A stretch of 21,878 bases of DNA from JBKHXU01 sp046565865 (GTDB lineage Bacteria > Pseudomonadota > Gammaproteobacteria > Acidiferrobacterales > Sulfurifustaceae). Of this stretch, positions 1-5,785 are shown piece after piece (the first letter of the stretch is position 1; each line of letters opens with the position of its first letter). A model generated the notes under the pieces. That model was not told the origin of the DNA. It did not search any database and saw only the letters and a list, made by a program, of their open reading frames with translations. The stretch is from the NCBI GenBank assembly GCA_046565865.1, contig JBKHXU010000051.1, positions 1-21,878 on the forward strand, written 5' to 3'. A program made the position numbers and the translations under genes.

Positions 1-98
1 TGTACCACCTGGTCACGCGGGGAAAACCCGCGGTCCTTGGCGTTGCGCATCGCGGCGATGAGCACCGGCCATTCGTCTCTGATTTTTTTCTCGTGCAT
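1..98 (-). CDS. Hypothetical protein, 5' end only (cut by window edge)
   Basis: An ATG at 98-96 opens a reading frame that runs off the left edge after 32 codons. A good ribosome binding site (AGGAG) sits 9 nt upstream. The visible N-terminus begins MHEKKIRDEWPVLIAAMRNA and continues with charged, helix-like sequence; there is no signal peptide or membrane segment. I do not recognise the family. It lies downstream of tRNA-Phe on the same strand, so it could be co-transcribed with the tRNA or have its own promoter in 99-199. The call rests only on the start codon, the RBS and an open frame, and the function is unknown. Confidence 0.55.
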   Translation of the reverse strand, partial: MHEKKIRDEWPVLIAAMRNAKDRGFSPRDQVV

Positions 99-199
99 TG
101 CAATCGGCTCCTAGGGAACACCCCAAACAGAATGGATGCCGAATGCGAAAAATGTTTGAAGCCGGCGCGAACGGCGTGTGAACGTGCGGGGAGAGGAAG

Positions 200-275
200 T
201 GGTGACCAGGGACGGAATTGAACCGCCGACACGGGGATTTTCAGTCCCCTGCTCTACCAACTGAGCTACCTGGCC
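200..275 (-). tRNA. tRNA-Phe (anticodon GAA)
   Basis: Read on the minus strand, this 76-nt segment folds as a complete cloverleaf. The 7-bp acceptor stem (GGCCAGG/CCTGGTC) has one G-U pair. The D-arm is GCTC-AGTTGGTA-GAGC. The anticodon stem GGGGA/TCCCC encloses the loop CTGAAAA with anticodon GAA. The T-loop is TTCAATT, and the genome encodes the 3' CCA. The anticodon arm is the same as in E. coli tRNA-Phe. A near-consensus promoter lies about 50 bp upstream. Confidence 0.97.
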
Positions 276-328
276 GTATGGGATGACCGCTGGCGGGCGT
301 CGAGCGACGGCCACCGAAAGAGCGGCGC

Positions 329-357
329 ATTATAGGGAAGTGGTCTCGCTTTGTAAA
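329..357 (-). promoter_or_regulatory. Sigma-70 promoter of tRNA-Phe
   Basis: On the minus strand a -35 box TTTACA (357-352) and a perfect -10 box TATAAT (334-329) are separated by exactly 17 nt. The -10 is followed by an all-GC discriminator (GCGCCGC). That is the arrangement known from stable-RNA promoters under stringent (ppGpp) control. Transcription would start near 322, giving a leader of about 46 nt before the mature tRNA 5' end at 275. Stringent control is inferred from the discriminator only. Confidence 0.85.
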
Positions 358-480
358 AACGCTGGTTTTCTCGTAAATCTGTGATCGTCGCTCCGCTGTC
401 AACCGGAACCGATGTGCTGCGTTGTAGCGCTCATGGCTCGGCGCTTTGCCGGTCCCGAACGAAACCAATCAGGAGGCAGC

Positions 481-849
481 ATGAAACGCGTAGTGGCAGC
501 TATCTTCATCGCGGCAGTGACGGCGGTTCCGGCGGCGTATGCAGCGGGCAGCGCGGGTGGGCACGCGGCGGGGCATCAAAGGCATCCGCATGCGGCACGG
601 CGCGATCCTGGCGTGAACCATCGGCAGCAGCACCAACGCAGTCGCATTCATCAGGGCGCGCATTCGGGCGAGCTGACGAAGGATGAAATCAAGTCGCTGG
701 CGCAGGAACAAAAGTCGATTCGCCAGCAAGAGCGCGCGTACAAGTCGGACGGTAAGCTGACCAAGGACGAGCGCAAAGACATGCATCAGGATTTGAATCA
801 GGCGAGCAAGAACATCTACAACGAGAAGCACGACGCCGAGAAGCGTTGA
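481..849 (+). CDS. Small exported His-rich protein with EF-hand-like repeats
   Basis: The product is 122 aa. I chose the ATG at 481 because AGGAGG lies just upstream and the codons that follow give a clean signal peptide: basic start, hydrophobic residues 4-19, likely cut after AYA at residue 21. The in-frame codons upstream give no sensible N-terminus. Residues 28-61 carry eight histidines. Two similar motifs follow, SGELTKDEIKSL (62-73) and DGKLTKDERKDM (90-101), resembling the exiting half of an EF-hand; the C-terminus is highly charged and helical. Similar short periplasmic proteins are common in proteobacteria but lack a defined role. Metal binding (Ca, Ni, Cu or Zn) is an inference from composition. 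It is monocistronic and ends before a repeat/terminator region. Confidence 0.85.
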   Translation: MKRVVAAIFIAAVTAVPAAYAAGSAGGHAAGHQRHPHAARRDPGVNHRQQHQRSRIHQGAHSGELTKDEIKSLAQEQKSIRQQERAYKSDGKLTKDERKDMHQDLNQASKNIYNEKHDAEKR

Positions 850-867
850 GCGGGCGCTGATCGATCC

Positions 868-940
868 GTCATTGCGAGGAGCGGAGCGACGAAGCAATCT
901 GCTTAAGGTTAGAGATTGCTTCGCTTCGCTCGCAATGACA
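868..940. repeat. Dispersed palindromic repeat (GTCATTGCGAG family)
   Basis: An imperfect inverted repeat has arms at 868-900 and 913-939. The left arm starts GTCATTGCGAG and ends GAAGCAATCT; the right arm is its near reverse complement, ending CGCAATGAC. The arms enclose a loop of about 12 nt. This matches a palindrome I know as a frequent intergenic repeat in many beta- and gammaproteobacterial genomes, with arms containing GAGCGGAGCGACGAAGCAAT. It can form a long hairpin in RNA from either strand. It carries no coding sequence. Confidence 0.8.
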
Positions 941-978
941 GGCGGATTGGCGGCGACAGTCGTGTTGAATTAATCACT

Positions 979-1004
979 GGATTCCCGCTTGCGCGGGAAT
1001 GACG
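979..1004. repeat. Second short palindromic repeat (ATTCCCGC...GCGGGAAT)
   Basis: A perfect 8-bp inverted repeat (981-988 and 993-1000) has a 4-nt loop and sits in the context TGGATTCCCGC-TTGC-GCGGGAATGAC. This core is also a widely dispersed intergenic motif in GC-rich proteobacteria. It lies 40 bp from the 868-940 palindrome and just before the terminator hairpin, so three hairpin-forming elements are stacked in this gap. Confidence 0.7.
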
Positions 1005-1013
1005 ACGTAGACG

Positions 1014-1043
1014 AAAGCGGGCCGGATCACCGGCCCGCTTTTT
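1014..1043. terminator. Strong hairpin terminator between convergent genes
   Basis: A perfect 12-bp stem (1014-1025 with 1030-1041) has a 4-nt ATCA loop. On the plus strand it runs into TTTTT (1039-1043), giving a standard Rho-independent terminator for the small exported protein gene. On the minus strand the same hairpin follows directly after the yggX stop codon at 1044-1042 and ends in TTT, so it can serve that operon too. The yggX stop overlaps its distal arm. Confidence 0.85.
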
Positions 1044-1317
1044 ATTTACTCGCGGGCGGGACGTAGCCCGAGGGCGCGGCGGAGCCGCCGCCGAAGAAAT
1101 ATTTTTCCATCTCGCCCTCGATGAACTTGCGCGCCTTGGGGTCGAGCGGATTGATGCGGTTCTCGTTCATCAACATCGTTTGCTGGCCGAGCCATGCCTT
1201 CCACGCCTCTTTCGAAACGTTTTCGAAGATGCGTTTGCCGAGCTCGCCCGGGTAGGTCGGGTAGTCCAGACCTTCGGCCTCTTTGCCGAGTTTGATGCAT
1301 TTCACCATGCGTGCCAT
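1042..1317 (-). CDS. yggX: Fe(2+)-trafficking / oxidative damage protection protein YggX
   Basis: The product is 91 aa, the usual length of this family. It begins MARMVKCIKLGKEAEGLDYP and continues with the family-typical GELGKRIFENVSKEAW, the LMNENR segment and EMEKYFFG near the C-terminus. The conserved Cys7 after the N-terminal strand is the residue studied in YggX homologues. The protein is cytosolic and is linked to protection of Fe-S clusters and Fe(II) handling under oxidative stress. The ATG at 1317 was preferred to the GTG at 1320 because homologues start MARxV; it overlaps the mutY stop as TGATG, implying translational coupling. MutY carries an Fe-S cluster, so the pairing is sensible. 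Confidence 0.95.
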   Translation of the reverse strand: MARMVKCIKLGKEAEGLDYPTYPGELGKRIFENVSKEAWKAWLGQQTMLMNENRINPLDPKARKFIEGEMEKYFFGGGSAAPSGYVPPASK

Positions 1318-2393
1318 CACACCTTCTCCAGTTGCGCGAGCAGCCGTTTCACCGGTGCCGCGAGTCCGCGCTCGTCGGGTAGCGCTGCGTTATACCAGAC
1401 CGTTTCGCCGTTCTCCATGACACGCCGCGCGCCCTTCAAGCGCGCGGGAATCGGTGTGATGTCGAGGTGAAAATGGCTGAACGTATGGCGCAGCCGCGGC
1501 CACGGCGCGTCGAGCTCGACCTCGAAGCCATATTCGCGCCGCAGCCATCCGTCCACGCGCTTCACGCGACATTCCGGCAGGCCCCAGAGACCGCCCCAAA
1601 TCCCGACCGGCGGACGGCGTTGCAGCAGCACATGCCCGCGCCGGTCGCGCACGAGCACCATATATATGCGTTTGACCGGCAGCGCCGCGCGCGCCGCCGG
1701 CCGCGGCAGTTGCGCCGCGATGCCGAGGCGGCGTCCGGCGCAGCCGCGCGCGAGCGGGCAGCGGCCGCACTCGGGTTCGCCGCGGCGACACAGCGTCGCG
1801 CCGAGGTCCATGATCGCTTGCGTGTAGTCGGCAACGCGCGCCGCCGGCGTATGTCGTTCCGCCAACTGCCACAGTCGCGTTTCGATCTCGCGGCCTTTGA
1901 GCGGGGTGTCGATCGCGTGATAGCGCGCGAGCACGCGCTTGACGTTGCCGTCGAGAATCGCGTGCCGTTGGTTGAACGCGAGCGCCAAGATCGCCCCCGC
2001 GGTCGAGCGTCCGATGCCGGGCAGCGTTTCCACAATCTCGAAATTGCGCGGAAAACGCCCGCCATGTTCGCGCACGATCGCCTGCGCCGCCTTGTGCAAG
2101 TTCCGCGCGCGGGCGTAATAACCGAGGCCGGTCCATTGGTGCAGCACCGCATCAAGCTGCGCACGCGCGAGCGATTCGATATTGGGAAAACGTTTGAGGA
2201 AGCGCTCGAAGTAGGGGATGACGGTGGCGACTTGCGTTTGCTGCAGCATCACCTCCGACAGCCACACGTGATACGGATCGCCGCTTTGCTTCCACGGCAG
2301 CGCCTTGCGGCCGTGACGGTCGTACCACGCGAGCAGCGCGCGGGCGAGGGTGCTGACGCTGCGATGCGCTGGTTTGGCACCCAAGGCCGTCAT
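1317..2393 (-). CDS. mutY: A/G-specific adenine DNA glycosylase MutY
   Basis: This 358-aa base-excision repair enzyme removes adenine mispaired with 8-oxoguanine. The catalytic Glu47 lies in WLSEVMLQQTQV. The helix-hairpin-helix motif is LPGIGRSTAG (124-133), and the catalytic Asp148 lies in ILDGNVKRV. Four cysteines in the pattern C-x6-C-x2-C-x5-C (202, 209, 212, 218) form the [4Fe-4S] site. The C-terminal NUDIX-like domain (from about 240) recognises 8-oxoG; it includes GIWGGLWGLPE. The length is normal and all key residues are present. The ATG overlaps the asmA stop by 4 nt (ATGA), and the stop overlaps yggX, so all three are translationally coupled. Confidence 0.97.
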   Translation of the reverse strand: MTALGAKPAHRSVSTLARALLAWYDRHGRKALPWKQSGDPYHVWLSEVMLQQTQVATVIPYFERFLKRFPNIESLARAQLDAVLHQWTGLGYYARARNLHKAAQAIVREHGGRFPRNFEIVETLPGIGRSTAGAILALAFNQRHAILDGNVKRVLARYHAIDTPLKGREIETRLWQLAERHTPAARVADYTQAIMDLGATLCRRGEPECGRCPLARGCAGRRLGIAAQLPRPAARAALPVKRIYMVLVRDRRGHVLLQRRPPVGIWGGLWGLPECRVKRVDGWLRREYGFEVELDAPWPRLRHTFSHFHLDITPIPARLKGARRVMENGETVWYNAALPDERGLAAPVKRLLAQLEKV

Positions 2394-4339
2394 TGGTTGA
2401 ACTTTTTGCGCAGTTTGTCTCCAAATTTTTGTTCTAGCGATTCCCGTTTTTCTTGAACTTTCTCTTCGAGGCCTTTTTTGAATATCGCATCCACGTCCGG
2501 TCGAATTCTAGGACTGGCTAGATCACCTTCCACGATCAGCGGTATATCGTTTACGCCCAGACGATACTGCTCATAGATGCCACGCGGTAAATTAATCTTT
2601 CCTTTTCCACTAACGCGAAGGTGTGGCCCTTCAATGAAGAGATTATTGTCGACGATGCCGTTTGTAACCTTCGCATCAGTCTGAAGTTTTGAAAACGTGG
2701 TTTTATCCCCTTGTTTCGGCGTGAACTGAGGTAATGCCTTTAGTAGATTGGCTGCGGAGGCACCCGGTTGCTTCCTGGCATCTTTAATCTGTTGTTCCAG
2801 TTTTAGGAGATCGACCCCCTCTATCGCGCCACTTTGAACAGAGGCTGATAACGAACCATTCAAGGTGTTTTTGATCTGGTCGGCATTGAGCCCTTGTCCT
2901 ATTAGGTCGAGTGCAACGTTGCCGCCCCCGCTAACGCTAAGTTTCGACAATAGCCCGGCGTCTTTTAAAAACGGCCCAAGCTGCACGTTCGCGAGTTTTT
3001 CGGTGAACTGAAACCGCGGCACCTTGCCGCTGGCGTCGATGGTGGTTCGACCGTTATAGGTGCCGCCGTAGAGTTTTGCTGTATTGGGCCCGAGCGCGAT
3101 GTTGCCGTTGCGGGCGTTCACCTGCAGTGAAATATCCTGGCTCTGAATGCCGAACGCCTTGAGTGCCTGCACTTTGAATTTCCCCTGGGTGTCGAACTCG
3201 CGCAGCAGCGCGAGCGGGATCACCACGGGCGCGGCGGCCGGTGCGTTGTTGTCGGTCTTCGCGTCGCCCTTGGTTTCGGTCGCGGCCGGCAGGTAGCGAT
3301 CGATGTCGATGCGATCGACCGCTAGATCGAAGCGCGGCGTGAGCGGCGTGAAGCTCGCGAGCGACAGCGAGCCGGTGAGGTGCGTGTCGTCGAGCGTCAG
3401 CGCGAACTCGTTCAACGACGCGGAGGTAGTGGTCGCGTTGAACTTGGTGCTCATGCCGACATTCGTCAGCGCCTTGGCATCGGTCGGTGCGTAGGCGATC
3501 CCCAGTTGCTTCAGCAGATCGCGCGCATTGAAGCGCGCGATCTCCATGCGGCCGCTGAACTTCGCCGCCTGCTGCAACTGCGTGCCGGTGACGCTGCCTT
3601 TTAGCGTGAGCGGACCGGCATTGAGCGTCAGTTCCGGCACGTTGAGTGCCTGCTTGGCGGGGTCGAGGTTCGCGCGCGCATTCAGCTCCACGCGATTGCG
3701 CACCGGTGGCTTGCCGGTTTCGAGATCGAACGTGAGCTTGAGCGGCACCGGTGTTGTACCGAGCAGATTGCCGCTCGTGAGATCGAGCCCACGCACCGCG
3801 TAGCGCGCGCCGCTTTGCTGGTCGTCCCAGACGACGTTCGCGTTGCGCACGCTGAGCTCATTCACCGTGAACGCCGCCAGCGCCGCGCCGGCGTCCGGCG
3901 ACTTCGGTTTTTCCGGTTCGGCCGGCTTTGCTTGCGCTTTGGTTAGATCGTCCCAGTTGGTGCGGCCGTCTTTGTTCTTCGCCAAGTTGAGCGCGAGGCC
4001 GTTGAGGCGAATCGCGTCGACGCGCACTTCCTTGCGCAGCAGTGGCAACAGCTCGACCTTAATACCCGCGGATTCCACGCGCGCGAACGGCTCCTTGCCG
4101 AACCCCGGCGCATTCGCGAGCTGCAGCGCGCCGGTTTCGAGGCCGAGCCAGGGAAAGAACGAGAGCTTGAGTTTGCCTTCGATCTGGAAATCGCGCCCGG
4201 TGTGGGTCTTCACCGCGCCGATGATGTCGTCGCGATAGCGATTTGGATCGACAAAGACAGCGACGAGCACGATCGCCAACACGATGAGTCCAACCACGAC
4301 CCCGGCCAGGATCGCAACGATCTTTACGGGCTTGCGCAA
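2390..4339 (-). CDS. AsmA family protein
   Basis: The product is 649 aa. It has a short basic N-terminus, one membrane segment (about residues 6-29) and the AsmA start pattern VDPNRYRDDIIGAVKTHTGRD. A large periplasmic part rich in beta-strand repeats follows, with the AsmA C-terminal domain near 500-620 (GNVALDLIGQGLNAD, then NLFIEGPHLRVSGKGKINL). AsmA proteins are inner-membrane-anchored, bridge-like proteins tied to outer-membrane lipid homeostasis. The start is TTG at 4339, supported by AGGGAG 8 nt upstream; no ATG fits. It begins 22 nt after tRNA-Gly. Residues from about 447 to the end are encoded by DNA of about 48% GC, while the upstream part is about 65-68% by hand count, which suggests a recombined segment. 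Confidence 0.93.
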   Translation of the reverse strand: MRKPVKIVAILAGVVVGLIVLAIVLVAVFVDPNRYRDDIIGAVKTHTGRDFQIEGKLKLSFFPWLGLETGALQLANAPGFGKEPFARVESAGIKVELLPLLRKEVRVDAIRLNGLALNLAKNKDGRTNWDDLTKAQAKPAEPEKPKSPDAGAALAAFTVNELSVRNANVVWDDQQSGARYAVRGLDLTSGNLLGTTPVPLKLTFDLETGKPPVRNRVELNARANLDPAKQALNVPELTLNAGPLTLKGSVTGTQLQQAAKFSGRMEIARFNARDLLKQLGIAYAPTDAKALTNVGMSTKFNATTTSASLNEFALTLDDTHLTGSLSLASFTPLTPRFDLAVDRIDIDRYLPAATETKGDAKTDNNAPAAAPVVIPLALLREFDTQGKFKVQALKAFGIQSQDISLQVNARNGNIALGPNTAKLYGGTYNGRTTIDASGKVPRFQFTEKLANVQLGPFLKDAGLLSKLSVSGGGNVALDLIGQGLNADQIKNTLNGSLSASVQSGAIEGVDLLKLEQQIKDARKQPGASAANLLKALPQFTPKQGDKTTFSKLQTDAKVTNGIVDNNLFIEGPHLRVSGKGKINLPRGIYEQYRLGVNDIPLIVEGDLASPRIRPDVDAIFKKGLEEKVQEKRESLEQKFGDKLRKKFNQ

Positions 4340-4361
4340 GCGGGAATCTCCCTCGGCGAGA

Positions 4362-4435
4362 TGGAGCGGGTGATGGGAATCGAACCCACGTCTAAAGCTT
4401 GGGAAGCTTTCGTTCTACCATTGAACTACACCCGC
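4362..4435 (-). tRNA. tRNA-Gly (anticodon CCC)
   Basis: On the minus strand this 74-nt cloverleaf has acceptor stem GCGGGTG paired with CACCCGC, D-arm GTTC-AATGGTA-GAAC, anticodon stem AAAGC/GCTTT with loop TTCCCAA, and T-loop TTCGATT. The 3' CCA is encoded. The 7-nt loop places CCC at positions 34-36, so it reads GGG codons; overall similarity to E. coli tRNA-Gly(CCC) supports this over TCC. It is the first gene of the tRNA-asmA-mutY-yggX block. Confidence 0.96.
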
Positions 4436-4459
4436 GAAACGAACGTGCAGTGCCGGTTC

Positions 4460-4488
4460 AATATACCGGCGGAAGATTCGCGGCACAA
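4460..4488 (-). promoter_or_regulatory. Likely promoter of tRNA-Gly and the asmA-mutY-yggX block
   Basis: On the minus strand TATATT (4465-4460) is preceded, after a 17-nt spacer, by TTGTGC (4488-4483). The -10 matches consensus at 5 of 6 positions and the -35 at 3 of 6. Transcription would start about 18 nt before the tRNA 5' end. No better promoter is visible between the tRNA and asmA (22 nt), so the mRNA probably begins here and is released by tRNA processing. Confidence 0.5.
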
Positions 4489-4702
4489 CTGGACGACACC
4501 GGCGCTTGTCGCCCCGTTGTTCAGCGCGATTCCGTTATCGAGTGCGCGTTCGTCGGCAACGGTCAAAGCACATGCGTCGCCAGCGTGGCGTTGACGGAAA
4601 TTGTGGAGCAGACGAGCCTGCCTCCATATTTCTAAACTCATTCTTTTCTCCAGGGTCGCAATTTAGGTAGAGTAGATCCAGCGCCTTGAGAGACGGTTAG
4701 CC

Positions 4703-4936
4703 ATGATCAGCCACCTTAACAAGCTTCCTTATGCGGATGCTAAAAGCTTCCTCGACCAAACGGAGGACGCGCGCGCGTTGCCGTTTTTGATCGATATTGC
4801 GCCATTCATGGACGAGCAAGAGTGGCTGGCGCTCCTTAACGCGACATGGCCGCGCATCAAGAACGCGGATGAATATCGAGACGCGCTGCTCCAAACACCT
4901 TACGCGGGTACACCCAAAGGGTCCGGCGCGAAGTGA
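4703..4936 (+). CDS. Small hypothetical protein (77 aa)
   Basis: The reading frame starts at an ATG preceded by a purine-rich stretch (GAGAGACGG, about 7 nt away) and encodes MISHLNKLPYADAKSFLDQT and onward to a stop at 4934-4936. The product is soluble and acidic in its first two thirds, with helix-like segments including FLIDIAPFMDEQEWLALLNATW, and a Gly/Lys-rich tail. I do not recognise a family. It sits alone on the plus strand between two minus-strand genes. GC is about 55%, below its neighbours. Coding is likely because the start, RBS and amino-acid composition are sensible, but this is not proven. Confidence 0.6.
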   Translation: MISHLNKLPYADAKSFLDQTEDARALPFLIDIAPFMDEQEWLALLNATWPRIKNADEYRDALLQTPYAGTPKGSGAK

Positions 4937-4987
4937 CGTTGTCCGCCTTCGGTCACCGCGATGGCAGTCTTCGCTGTAACCACTGGG

Positions 4988-5554
4988 CTAGCCGTTACTA
5001 GTCCGCAGCGCCTTCAATGCACTGCCCCACGCGACCACTTGATCCAGCATCTTGTTGACCGATTCGCTGTGGCGCGGGTCGGGTCTGAAGCTGGCGAAGT
5101 TTTCGAAGTCGGTGAAGAGCGAGAGCATTACCTGCTGGCGCACGTCGGCGACCATGATCTCTCCCATGACTAGGCGCAGCGATTCGACCGCGCGCACGCC
5201 GCCCATGCTGCCATAGCTCACGAACCCCGCGGCTTTGTTGTTCCACTCCTGGAACAAATAGTCGATAGCGTTCTTGAGCGCGCCGGAGGGGCCGTGGTTG
5301 TACTCCGGCGTGACGAACACGAACGCATCGAATCCGGCGATCTTCGCCGCCCAGCGCTTGGTATGCGCGTGGCTGTACTTGCCCTGGCTCGGCGGGATCG
5401 GTTCATCGAGCAGCGGCAGCTCGTAACTGGCGATATCGACCAACTCGTATTCGGCGTCATCGCGCCGCTTGGCGAGATCGAGCACCCAGCGCGCGACTGT
5501 TTCGCTCTTGCGCCCGGGGCGCGTGCTTCCGGTCACGATTGCGATTTTGATCAT
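4988..5554 (-). CDS. NADPH-dependent FMN reductase family protein
   Basis: This 188-aa flavodoxin-like oxidoreductase is cytosolic. The N-terminal FMN phosphate loop is GSTRPGRKSETVARW (9-23). The family motif TPEYNHGPSGALKNAIDYL (82-100) binds the isoalloxazine ring and is followed by SYGSMGGVRAVESLR. The length matches the family (azobenzene/quinone/chromate reductase-like). The natural substrate cannot be told from sequence: FMN, quinones, azo dyes and chromate are all reported for relatives. The ATG at 5554 has AAGGATGGAG just upstream. The gene is monocistronic and divergent from the esterase gene. Confidence 0.92.
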   Translation of the reverse strand: MIKIAIVTGSTRPGRKSETVARWVLDLAKRRDDAEYELVDIASYELPLLDEPIPPSQGKYSHAHTKRWAAKIAGFDAFVFVTPEYNHGPSGALKNAIDYLFQEWNNKAAGFVSYGSMGGVRAVESLRLVMGEIMVADVRQQVMLSLFTDFENFASFRPDPRHSESVNKMLDQVVAWGSALKALRTSNG

Positions 5555-5785
5555 GGCTCCATCCTTGGTAATCCGGGTCTCATTACGCCACCCGCGCAGA
5601 AGCGAGGCTATAGGGGATGATGCTTGCCGAACTCCGGTCGATAGGGAGGCATCGGGCTGGTGCGCAACCTGAGTCGATGCCAGCTGCAGGGGGCAAACTC
5701 TCGCGCGTTGTATTGCCGGGTCGGCGCGTGTTAGAACTTCGTGGTCGCCTATTGAATAGCCATAACGACAACGAGGAGGACGATT

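Noticed and set aside
99..275. tRNA-Phe as an integration site for a mobile element to its left
   Set aside because: No integrase, no repeated tRNA 3' fragment and only 98 bp of the neighbouring gene are visible, so there is no evidence either way.
1390..2456. Long open frames opposite and alongside mutY, including a plus-strand frame of 329 codons
   Set aside because: They are Arg/Ala/Pro-rich shadows caused by high GC; mutY has every catalytic and Fe-S residue in its own frame.
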